64,000 bases of DNA from contig NZ_PQBZ01000042.1 of NCBI RefSeq assembly GCF_002964665.1, positions 555,097-619,096 on the forward strand. The letters run 5' to 3'. Position numbers and translations under genes: made by a program. This document shows, piece after piece, positions 8,264 through 14,419 of the stretch. The stretch's first letter is position 1, and the number at the start of each line of letters is the position of its first letter. The DNA comes from Pseudoalteromonas sp. T1lg23B. Lineage in GTDB: Bacteria > Pseudomonadota > Gammaproteobacteria > Enterobacterales > Alteromonadaceae. The notes below the pieces were generated by a model that saw nothing but the letters and a program-made list of their open reading frames with translations, ran no database searches and was not told the DNA's origin.

Positions 8264-8473
8264 TTACTTGTTGAATTCCTGTTTTGATAACTGGCCATCT
8301 TTATTGATATCCAAGTCATCAAATACTTGAATAAGTTGCTCTGACACGGCCGCTTCGCTTTTACTGATCGCGCCATCTTTATCGAGATCGTAATCGCTAA
8401 AGCTGCCAGCCATCGCGGCACCACTGGCCATAATGCCCACAGTTGTTACTAGTGCGTTTAGTTTTTTCATCAT
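8264..8473 (-). CDS. exported EF-hand protein (operon 1, gene 4)
   Basis: About 69 aa. The start is the first of two adjacent ATG codons (8473/8470), preceded on the minus strand by AAGGAGAGA; an upstream TTG at 8497 is not supported. A Sec signal (MKKLNALVTTVGIMASGAAM) is followed by two EF-hand loops, DLDKDGAISKSE and DINKDGQLSKQE, each with the D-x-D/N-x-D-G-x-I/L-S-x-x-E pattern that binds calcium. Expected in the periplasm or outside the cell. It is the last gene of a four-gene operon of paralogues, and the second operon has no obvious counterpart to it. The biological role is unknown. Confidence 0.85.
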   Translation of the reverse strand: MMKKLNALVTTVGIMASGAAMAGSFSDYDLDKDGAISKSEAAVSEQLIQVFDDLDINKDGQLSKQEFNK

Positions 8474-8511
8474 TCTCTCCTTAAATTGCAATTGCATTTA
8501 TTTGCTGTTGA

Positions 8512-8721
8512 TTAGTAGTGACTAAATTCAGTTTCGTTTAGCTTGCCGTCTTTATTGGCATCCAGCGCGTCAAAAATATCACTGAGCGCCTGAGATACAG
8601 CCGCTTCATCTTTGCTTATCAAGCCATCTTGATTTTTGTCAAAATCGCTAAAGTTTGCGGCCAAGGCTGCGCTGCTGCTTAAAATCAGCAAGCTACCGAA
8701 AAGGGTTTTAATACTGTACAT
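8512..8721 (-). CDS. exported EF-hand protein (operon 1, gene 3)
   Basis: 69 aa. Sec signal MYSIKTLFGSLLILSSSAAL with cleavage near ALA-A, then two calcium-binding loops, DKNQDGLISKDE and DANKDGKLNETE. AGGAG precedes the ATG. It aligns best with the third gene of operon 2 (13366-13578), sharing the spacing between loops and the A-V/A-S pattern in the middle helix. It is cotranscribed from the promoter at 9318-9333 with 38 nt to the next gene. Function unknown; proteins of this type are usually called calmodulin-like or EF-hand domain proteins. Confidence 0.85.
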   Translation of the reverse strand: MYSIKTLFGSLLILSSSAALAANFSDFDKNQDGLISKDEAAVSQALSDIFDALDANKDGKLNETEFSHY

Positions 8722-8730
8722 ACATAACTC

Positions 8731-8955
8731 CTATTGCTTAAAGCGAGCAAACTCTCTTGGACTCAAAGCATCGCTTTTGTCACTATCAAGCTGTGCGAAT
8801 TGCTCAATCAGCGCGCTTGATATTTCTGCCTCGGATGGCGTGATAAGCCCGTTACCATCAACATCAAGTTCATGAAATGATAACCCTGCAGCCATGACGA
8901 CCGAGGAAAAAAGCGCTAAGACTGTGGCGAATGTCAATGTGGTTGGGATATTCAT
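8731..8955 (-). CDS. exported EF-hand protein (operon 1, gene 2)
   Basis: 74 aa. Sec signal with cleavage near VMA-A. The first EF loop DVDGNGLITPSE is canonical. The second, DSDKSDALSPRE, has Asp where position 6 should be Gly, so its affinity may be low. The paralogue in operon 2 (13590-13811) has the same oddity (DSNKDNELTPVE, Asn at that position) and the same FARFKQ/FAQFKK end, which identifies the pair. AAGGAG lies 8 nt before the ATG. Confidence 0.85.
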   Translation of the reverse strand: MNIPTTLTFATVLALFSSVVMAAGLSFHELDVDGNGLITPSEAEISSALIEQFAQLDSDKSDALSPREFARFKQ

Positions 8956-9018
8956 TTACTATGCTCCTTATATTTGCTCGGTGAGCCCCCCATGGGAGCT
9001 CACCATGGCGTTTACAAG

Positions 9019-9240
9019 TTAGCCTGAGAACTTCTCGTACTCAGATTTAGAAAGCTCTCCGTTGCCGTCGGTGTCTAAATCTTTAAATTGCGCCATTAGC
9101 TTAGGGAGCGCTTTTGATTCGCTTAGACTGATAGCGCCGTTACCATCGGTATCTAGCCTGTCAAAACTGCTGCCTGCCTGTGCCAGCAAAGATACTGAAG
9201 AGATCAAAGTCAGTGATGTAGCAATAATGATGTTTTTCAT
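9019..9240 (-). CDS. exported EF-hand protein (operon 1, gene 1)
   Basis: 73 aa, first gene of the operon. Sec signal MKNIIIATSLTLISSVSLLA, then two canonical loops, DTDGNGAISLSE and DTDGNGELSKSE. The middle segment SESKALPKLMAQFKDLDTD is nearly identical to the first gene of operon 2 (13884-14108), showing the operons arose by duplication. AAGGAAGC precedes the ATG. The 5' UTR from the predicted promoter would be about 65 nt. Confidence 0.88.
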   Translation of the reverse strand: MKNIIIATSLTLISSVSLLAQAGSSFDRLDTDGNGAISLSESKALPKLMAQFKDLDTDGNGELSKSEYEKFSG

Positions 9241-9317
9241 AGTTAGCTTCCTTCTGTTTATTTAAGCGCTCGTACCGTAGCAGTACTGTTGAGCGATAAT
9301 GCGTTCGGACTAACTAT

Positions 9318-9333
9318 TCCAACTTTGATGCCA
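9318..9333 (-). promoter_or_regulatory. sigma54-like promoter core of EF-hand operon 1
   Basis: On the minus strand it reads TGGCATCAAAGTTGGA, close to the sigma54 -24/-12 pattern TGGCAY-N5-TTGCW, but with G where the -12 C is expected. The same 16-mer is found upstream of operon 2 (14223-14238) while the surrounding sequence has diverged. The stretch 9241-9736 has no gene; it holds this core and three palindromes (9408, 9474, 9633). Confidence 0.6.
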
Positions 9334-9407
9334 AACTTTAAAAACCTTTTATTTACAATTGGTTATGATTTTTATAGCACTTTAGTTCAGGGTAGGTTTA
9401 AGGGCGC

Positions 9408-9425
9408 TGTTGCTATTTGGCAACA
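9408..9425. promoter_or_regulatory. palindromic operator TGTTGC-N6-GCAACA (proximal, operon 1)
   Basis: Perfect 6-bp arms with a TATTTG spacer. It lies 75 bp upstream of the -24 element of operon 1, exactly the distance seen for the proximal site of operon 2. This is a typical place for an upstream activating sequence of a sigma54 activator, probably the GlrR encoded nearby. Confidence 0.65.
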
Positions 9426-9473
9426 ACTTTTTATCCATGATGATAAGGCTATTTAGTTTTCAGTCAGTTAGCG

Positions 9474-9491
9474 TGTTGCTTTTTGGCAACA
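9474..9491. promoter_or_regulatory. palindromic operator TGTTGC-N6-GCAACA (distal, operon 1)
   Basis: Perfect arms with a TTTTTG spacer, 141 bp upstream of the -24 element and 66 bp (about six helical turns) from the proximal site, the same spacing as in operon 2. Confidence 0.65.
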
Positions 9492-9632
9492 AGCCACCAC
9501 TTGAGTGACCAAATGAGCAACGTCAAGCCGTAACAACGAGAAAAGAGCCTGAGGTTTGTGTGAAATGTTGAGGCTGTTAGCCAGTATCATAAGGGGTAAA
9601 TTCAACAAACTTTTGATTGACCCACTGCAATT

Positions 9633-9650
9633 TGTTGCAAAATGGCAACA
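9633..9650. promoter_or_regulatory. third palindrome TGTTGC-N6-GCAACA, operon 1 side
   Basis: Perfect arms with an AAAATG spacer, 300 bp upstream of the operon 1 -24 element and 87 bp beyond the end of the gene at 9737. It has no counterpart at this distance in operon 2. It could be an extra enhancer site or a relic. Confidence 0.55.
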
Positions 9651-9736
9651 AACCAACGCTATCGCTGTGGAACTGACACTCTAAAGCGGATAACGCTGGT
9701 AAGCCTCTTGAAAACAACGCGCTATATTAGAGTCGT

Positions 9737-10195
9737 TCAGGCGCTCGTATTTAAGCCAAATTGATAGACTTCTAACTTTCTTATCAAGGTATTGTAGTTG
9801 TTAATAACCTCAGGTGTTGCCTGTCCCTGACCTTTCACTGTGGCAAGATTATCTTTCATGCTGGCGATGACGTTAAAACGTTCGCTGTTGGCCTGCTCAA
9901 GCGTTGTTCCCCCCAAGCTGCCATCATGCTCAATGAGCCCGTAACGGCCGGTCATAAATGCCATCTCTCCCATAGATAGCACTCCCTGTTCATACAGTAC
10001 TTCAGCGGCATTTGACTGCTCCGATAAGGTCATATTGGTAAAATCAAACTCTCTGTCAACAGAACGGTTAGACAGTTCGGCAACCTCTTGCCCCTTGTTA
10101 CTGTCACTCACCGTTTGCTCTACTTGGTGGCTCGCTCTAAAACTTTGATTTGTATAAGAAACTTGATAGTAGTTGCTCATCCCTTGCGTGATCAT
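9737..10195 (-). CDS. hypothetical protein, 152 aa
   Basis: Not recognised. There is no signal peptide and no membrane segment. The composition is polar, with a predicted helical middle (LSEQSNAAEVLYEQGVLSMG) and a C-terminal helix ending YQFGLNTSA. AAGGG is 7 nt before the ATG at 10195; the internal ATG at 10180 has AAGGG touching it and is less likely. It stands alone between ygiD and the operator region of EF-hand operon 1, in the same direction. It looks like a small cytoplasmic protein of unknown role. Confidence 0.6.
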   Translation of the reverse strand: MITQGMSNYYQVSYTNQSFRASHQVEQTVSDSNKGQEVAELSNRSVDREFDFTNMTLSEQSNAAEVLYEQGVLSMGEMAFMTGRYGLIEHDGSLGGTTLEQANSERFNVIASMKDNLATVKGQGQATPEVINNYNTLIRKLEVYQFGLNTSA

Positions 10196-10299
10196 AATTA
10201 ACCCTTAAACTGATTACGTGCATTAGTAAACTTTTAAGGCAAGTTGTGCTCCAGTTTTAGTCACTGTTTTCACACCACTGTGTTAATGTCACCTAACGC

Positions 10300-11106
10300 C
10301 TATAACCCATGCCACAAAAACATAGAGGATTGCTTACCTAATAACGAACAGCTAAATAACTCATCACTGGCCCTACCCGCCGCACCGTAGCAAACATGCA
10401 GCGGTAATAAATGTTCTTCTCGCGGGTGACAAAATCGCGCATCGGGCGCTTTTTCCCAGTGTGTTAATAACTGAGCACGCGTTTCTTCATTCAGATTTTG
10501 GCTGCTCAAGGTGGTACCCAGCCAAGTTTCAAAACGTTGATTTTTAACATTTTCACGCCCATCAGATGCAAAAAAAGCCGCCATATTATGAAACGAAAAA
10601 CCTGAGCCTATGATCAGCAAATTCTGCCAATTTAACCTTGCGAGTGCCTTTCCCATCATTAAGTGTTTAGCTGCGTCGAGAGAGCTATCTAACGATAGCT
10701 GTACGCTGGGAATATCTGCCTCAGGAAACATGATTTTCAGTGGTACAAATAACCCGTGATCAAAACCGCGCTGCGAGTCTTGGTGAGCATCAATGCCTTG
10801 TTCAAATAAGCATTGCTGTATTGCCTGAGCTAATTGCGGTGCACCTTTACACGGATACTCTATCTCATAAGCGGGCTTCACAAATCCATGATAATCATAG
10901 ATTAAGTTTGGCTCGGCTGCTGAGGTCAGAGTCGGCATTGCTGCTTCCCAATGCGCGCTTATCAGCAAAATGGCGGAGGGTTTAGCGATTTTGCTCACCA
11001 TGATTTGTAACGTTTTAATCATGTTTTCGTGCGCAGGATCGCCCATTAGCGGCATTGGTCCGCCCCCATGAGCAATGTACATAATTGTGTGTGCGCTGTT
11101 CATCAT
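10300..11106 (-). CDS. ygiD: 4,5-DOPA dioxygenase extradiol-type (LigB/YgiD family)
   Basis: 268 aa, the full length for YgiD/DODA class III extradiol dioxygenases. Likely metal-binding histidines are in YIAHGGGPM, LISAHWEA and FDHGLFVPL; a further conserved His lies in HPREEHLLPLHV. The conserved FDHG and REEHLLP blocks are clear. The family opens catechol rings, for example L-DOPA to seco-DOPA; the natural substrate here is unknown. It starts with two adjacent ATG codons. It sits downstream of doxX in the same direction with a 95-nt gap, and a LysR gene is divergent from doxX, an arrangement typical of redox- or quinone-responsive loci. Confidence 0.88.
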   Translation of the reverse strand: MMNSAHTIMYIAHGGGPMPLMGDPAHENMIKTLQIMVSKIAKPSAILLISAHWEAAMPTLTSAAEPNLIYDYHGFVKPAYEIEYPCKGAPQLAQAIQQCLFEQGIDAHQDSQRGFDHGLFVPLKIMFPEADIPSVQLSLDSSLDAAKHLMMGKALARLNWQNLLIIGSGFSFHNMAAFFASDGRENVKNQRFETWLGTTLSSQNLNEETRAQLLTHWEKAPDARFCHPREEHLLPLHVCYGAAGRASDELFSCSLLGKQSSMFLWHGL

Positions 11107-11201
11107 CTACTCCAAAGTCGCAACCATCGAATAAACACCTGTTCAGTACTGAACAAGCCCGCATAGTGCATGAAGGCTTATTCCAGTGTTAGAAACTCAG
11201 G

Positions 11202-11651
11202 TTAACTGGCAAATTTATTACTTAGCCAATTGTCGGCAGAGTAACGTCCGCCACCTTGAATAGTCAGTGCCAGTGTGGCTGCAAGCAAGCTCAATGCAAA
11301 TTCATAACCATTGTTTGACATAAACAAGCCATTGCTAAAGTGTACGCTAAAGATGGCGACGAGCATGGTAAAGGCGCTCACTAATGCCGCTGGGCGTGTA
11401 AGCAAGCCAGCGATAAGTGCTAAACCACCAAAAAATTCTGCGCTGCCAGCGAAAAATGCCATCAAATACCCAGGTTCTAAACCAATGCTTGCCATCCACT
11501 GACCCGTTCCTGCGAGGCCATAACCGCCAAACCAGCCAAACAGTTTTTGTGCGCCATGGGCTGCAAGTATAATTCCCACGGGAATACGTAAAACCAACGC
11601 CGCACTGCCCGCACCCGATGATAAAATTTTTAAAAGTGATTGCTTGTTCAT
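11202..11651 (-). CDS. DoxX family membrane protein
   Basis: 149 aa with four hydrophobic segments and the DoxX signatures RIPVGIILAAHGAQKLFGWF at the N-terminus and GSAEFFGGLALIAGLLTRPA in the middle. It acts in the inner membrane; family members are linked to thiol/quinone redox and oxidative stress. The ATG at 11651 was chosen since GGAGC lies 9 nt before it; a TTG at 11657 is less likely. The divergent LysR gene starts 152 bp away and is the probable regulator. Confidence 0.85.
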   Translation of the reverse strand: MNKQSLLKILSSGAGSAALVLRIPVGIILAAHGAQKLFGWFGGYGLAGTGQWMASIGLEPGYLMAFFAGSAEFFGGLALIAGLLTRPAALVSAFTMLVAIFSVHFSNGLFMSNNGYEFALSLLAATLALTIQGGGRYSADNWLSNKFAS

Positions 11652-11802
11652 AATCAATTTGCTCCAAATAAGTGTCTTTAGGCTGCCTGTGTACAGCCGC
11701 GTTCTGCTAGGTATAGATTACTGCCAACTTTTAAAACCATAAAGACGTGCTATATTGAATGATTATCAACATTTTGTTTATAAACTCGTATTCAGGAACC
11801 TC

Positions 11803-12714
11803 ATGGACCGCGTTGATTTACTTAAAACCTTTGTCACAGTCGCAACACAGGGCAGCTTTACCAAAGCCGCAGACCAACTGGAAATCTCTAATCAGTTAGT
11901 CAGCAAATACGTCTCACAGCTCGAAAACTATCTGGGGGCAAGACTGTTTAATCGCACCACTCGGCGTATCCACCTGACCGAAGCGGGAGAGCAATGCCTG
12001 CAATATGCCAAACATATTCTAGAGGGTATCAGCGATATGGAAGGTCATGTCGGGCAGTTTCAGTCACAGGCGAAAGGCTTGCTACGAGTCAGTGCGCCCG
12101 TCACCTTCTCCACTTTGCATTTAGCATCTTTGATCAGAGACTTTAAACAAGCACACCCTTTGGTTGGTATTGATCTACAACTGAACGACAGAAAAGTAGC
12201 GGTTATCGAAGAAGGCTTTGATGTGGCGCTACGTATTGGCAACCTGAGTAGCTCATCTCTTATTGCCAAAAAAATCGCTCCGATTCGGTTAGTGATGTGT
12301 GCCTCGCCCGATTATTTGGCAAAACATGGTGAGCCCAAGCATCCTGAGCAGCTCAAAGAAGGCCACTATTTGAGATACAGCTACATGGATTACAGTCTAA
12401 ACAACTCGCCCCTTATCAATACCTTGAAACAAAGAAGCCAAAGAGATGATTCAGGGTTGGTCATTAATAATGGTGAAATATTGGCTGAGGCAGCCATTGC
12501 AGGGCAAGGGTATGTCTTGCAACCCACGTTTATTGTCAGTAAAGCTTTGCAGCAGGGGAAATTAAAAATGATCCTATCTGATTATGAGCCAGCCCCCACA
12601 GCGCTGTATGCGCTCTATCCGCATCGTAAACTGATGTCGAACAAACTCAGAGTCTTTATAGATTTTTTGAGTAACTACTTTGGCCAGCCGCCGTATTGGG
12701 ATAGTTTTGAGTAG
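11803..12714 (+). CDS. LysR family transcriptional regulator
   Basis: 303 aa, a standard LysR length. N-terminal winged helix MDRVDLLKTFVTVATQGSFT-KAADQLEISNQLVSKYVSQLE with RLFNRTTR, followed by a LysR substrate-binding domain with the usual DVALRIGNLSSSSLIAKKI-type sentence. The start at 11803 was chosen because AGGAA lies 6 nt before it; the frame extends upstream to a TTG at 11755 without a site. Divergent from doxX-ygiD, which it probably controls. The effector is unknown. Confidence 0.9.
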   Translation: MDRVDLLKTFVTVATQGSFTKAADQLEISNQLVSKYVSQLENYLGARLFNRTTRRIHLTEAGEQCLQYAKHILEGISDMEGHVGQFQSQAKGLLRVSAPVTFSTLHLASLIRDFKQAHPLVGIDLQLNDRKVAVIEEGFDVALRIGNLSSSSLIAKKIAPIRLVMCASPDYLAKHGEPKHPEQLKEGHYLRYSYMDYSLNNSPLINTLKQRSQRDDSGLVINNGEILAEAAIAGQGYVLQPTFIVSKALQQGKLKMILSDYEPAPTALYALYPHRKLMSNKLRVFIDFLSNYFGQPPYWDSFE

Positions 12715-12885
12715 CAGGGAAAAACACGAAGGTTCGCTGTAATGCCGTGAAATGTGAGCAGCCTTTAAGCATACCTGTTTTGCATTATACTGATCCATTA
12801 CCAAACAGGTTGAGATAACCGCCAACGCCAAGCGTTGGTTTTCGTTCTCAGCTTTGTGTAAGCACAACGTAAAAGGACAGTTATT

Positions 12886-13281
12886 ATGGCAACACCCACC
12901 CCAGTTAACGGCCAAGTCACTGATGCCGTGACACAAGTTAATACCAAAGTACTTGGCAATACCCACACCTGCAAAGCAAAACCTCTGACGCTGGCAGTAC
13001 ACTCAGCCCTTGTTGACGCTGCGCCAACCTCAGTTAACGGCCAAATCACCGATACCGTGACACAAGTTAATACCAAAGTACTTGGCGAAAGCCCAGCTCA
13101 AGTGATGGGTAATCTAATGATTTACACCAGTCAAGCGCTTGCTCAAGCCGCGCATAACACCGCACAGCAACAAGCGCAGGAAGGTATTGACGAGCAAGCC
13201 GCAACTGCAATGGCAATTAGTACTTTGTTTGATGTGGATACAGCAGCATCAGGGGTGGTCATTGAGAAGATATATCACTGA
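12886..13281 (+). CDS. RebB-family R-body protein with duplicated N-terminal segment
   Basis: 131 aa. Residues 7-24 and 50-67 carry the RebB signature VNGQxTDxVTQVNTKVLG twice; the second copy continues into ESPAQVMGNLMIYTSQALAQ and AAHNTAQQQAQ, the core of RebA/RebB proteins that polymerise into refractile R-bodies. The usual protein has one copy, about 75-100 aa. The extra 43 residues come from an in-frame 129-bp duplication, and the linker between copies (THTCKAKPLT...) is unlike other Reb sequences. AAAAGGACAG precedes the ATG. It is solitary: no rebA, rebC, rebD or regulator is adjacent. Assembly of a working R-body from it alone is uncertain. Confidence 0.75.
   Translation: MATPTPVNGQVTDAVTQVNTKVLGNTHTCKAKPLTLAVHSALVDAAPTSVNGQITDTVTQVNTKVLGESPAQVMGNLMIYTSQALAQAAHNTAQQQAQEGIDEQAATAMAISTLFDVDTAASGVVIEKIYH
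12902..13086 (+). repeat. in-frame direct repeat within the rebB-like gene
   Basis: Two 56-bp copies (12902-12957 and 13031-13086) differ at three positions and are 129 bp (43 codons) apart. Two of the changes are conservative at the protein level (V to I and A to T) and one is silent, so both copies look selected or the duplication is recent. Confidence 0.85.
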
Positions 13282-13318
13282 GGCCATACTTATCGGACCG
13301 CTAAAACACAAACAAAAA

Positions 13319-13337
13319 AGCCTGGCTAGGCCAGGCT
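13319..13337. terminator. bidirectional terminator between rebB and EF-hand operon 2
   Basis: Eight-bp stem AGCCTGGC / GCCAGGCT with a 3-nt loop. The plus strand has AAAAAA before and TTT after it, so it can serve both the rebB-like gene (plus) and EF-hand operon 2 (minus). Confidence 0.8.
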
Positions 13338-13365
13338 TTGGGACGAGATTAAACTCTTCTAGGGG

Positions 13366-13578
13366 TTACTTGTTAAATTCGTCCTCTGACAGTTCCCCGT
13401 CTTGGTTTGAGTCCAACTCGTTGAACACTTTCATTAAGCTTTCAGATGCAGACGCTTCAATTTTGCTGATCACACCATCTTTGTCAGCATCCAAATCAGC
13501 AAAGGTTGCCGTTTCAGCCACTGCTGCTGCGCTGCTCATTATTACCATTGATGCAAATAGTGTTTTAAGTACGTTCAT
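13366..13578 (-). CDS. exported EF-hand protein (operon 2, gene 3)
   Basis: 70 aa. Start at ATG 13578 with GGAGC 8 nt before it; an upstream GTG (13584) is less likely. Sec signal MNVLKTLFASMVIMSSAAAV, then EF loops DADKDGVISKIE and DSNQDGELSEDE, ending FNK like gene 4 of operon 1. It is the last gene of the three-gene operon 2. Confidence 0.85.
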   Translation of the reverse strand: MNVLKTLFASMVIMSSAAAVAETATFADLDADKDGVISKIEASASESLMKVFNELDSNQDGELSEDEFNK

Positions 13579-13589
13579 AATCACCGCTC

Positions 13590-13811
13590 CTACTTTTTAA
13601 ATTGTGCAAATTCAACTGGGGTTAGTTCGTTGTCTTTATTGCTGTCCAAGTCTCTGTACTGCTTAGCAAGCTCTTCAGACACCTGTGCTTCTGTTGGGCT
13701 GATCACGCCATCATTGTTGCTGTCTAGCGTTTGAAATGTTAAATCTGCTGCAAAAGCAACGGCGCTGATCAAAGAAGCTGACGTTAGGGTAAAAACGTGT
13801 GTTAGTTTCAT
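13590..13811 (-). CDS. exported EF-hand protein (operon 2, gene 2)
   Basis: 73 aa. The ATG at 13811 has GGAG 6 nt before it; the TTG at 13823 overlaps that site. Sec signal ending FAA-D. The first loop DSNNDGVISPTE is canonical; the second DSNKDNELTPVE lacks the usual Gly at position 6, as in its paralogue at 8731-8955. The gap to the next gene is 11 nt. Confidence 0.85.
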   Translation of the reverse strand: MKLTHVFTLTSASLISAVAFAADLTFQTLDSNNDGVISPTEAQVSEELAKQYRDLDSNKDNELTPVEFAQFKK

Positions 13812-13883
13812 GTTGTACTCCAATTTTATATTTTTATCTCGTAATACCGTTATCTGGGCTTGTTATCGAGGAACTGTAAAGCC

Positions 13884-14108
13884 TTACTCGCTCTTGAAGT
13901 TCGCGAACTCTTCAGCGCTTAATGAGCCGTTTGCATCAGTGTCTAAATCTTTAAACTGGGCCATCAAACTTGGTAGCGCTTTTGACTCGCTTAAGCTGAT
14001 TGCACCATCTTTGTCCGCATCAAGAGTCGTGAATACTTCAGAAGCCTGAGCCGTTGCTGATGCAGCCATAGCGAAAAATGCGATTGTGATAAGATTGTTT
14101 TTCATCAT
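13884..14108 (-). CDS. exported EF-hand protein (operon 2, gene 1)
   Basis: 74 aa, first gene of operon 2, beginning with two ATG codons after AAGGAATC. Sec signal ending SATAQA, then loops DADKDGAISLSE and DTDANGSLSAEE. It is the counterpart of 9019-9240, sharing SESKALP-LMAQFKDLDTD. The divergent glrK starts 311 bp away. Confidence 0.88.
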   Translation of the reverse strand: MMKNNLITIAFFAMAASATAQASEVFTTLDADKDGAISLSESKALPSLMAQFKDLDTDANGSLSAEEFANFKSE

Positions 14109-14222
14109 CTGATTCCTTATTTATTTGCTCAATGTCAACTCAGCGCCTACTCGCTGGTGACTATTGCGGCTGATAATTATTGACGCCAATGTGTGAGCGA
14201 TTTATGCGTTCGACCTAGCTAT

Positions 14223-14238
14223 TCCAACTTTGATGCCA
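14223..14238 (-). promoter_or_regulatory. sigma54-like promoter core of EF-hand operon 2
   Basis: Minus-strand TGGCATCAAAGTTGGA, identical to the element at 9318-9333, about 115 bp before the first gene. The non-coding 14109-14419 holds this core and two palindromes, lying between EF-hand operon 2 and the divergent glrK. Confidence 0.6.
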
Positions 14239-14312
14239 TAATTAAAAATCACTTTATAAACATAGAGTTATGAAAATATCCAAGAAATAGTTCAGTTTCG
14301 ATTAAGGCTGAC

Positions 14313-14330
14313 TGTTGCTTAATAGCAACA
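14313..14330. promoter_or_regulatory. palindromic operator TGTTGC-N6-GCAACA (proximal, operon 2)
   Basis: Perfect arms with a TTAATA spacer, 75 bp upstream of the operon 2 -24 element, matching operon 1. Confidence 0.65.
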
Positions 14331-14378
14331 TATCACACAAGCCACCAACTAAATTTCAATTTAATCAGTGACTTAGGG

Positions 14379-14396
14379 TGTTGCCTTTTGGCAACA
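14379..14396. promoter_or_regulatory. palindromic operator TGTTGC-N6-GCAACA (distal, operon 2; 24 bp before glrK)
   Basis: Perfect arms with a CCTTTG-type spacer (CTTTTG), 141 bp upstream of the operon 2 -24 element. It ends 23 nt before the glrK start codon, so a protein bound here could also repress or autoregulate glrK. Confidence 0.65.
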
Positions 14397-14419
14397 AACG
14401 GTTTTGAAGGAAGCAACAC

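Noticed and set aside
12574..13076. Two minus-strand frames (142 and 92 aa)
   Set aside because: They are antisense to the LysR and rebB-like genes; their repetition reflects the rebB duplication.
13139..13600. 153-aa plus-strand frame
   Set aside because: It overlaps the rebB-like end in another frame, crosses the terminator and runs antisense to an EF-hand gene with clear signal peptide and loops.
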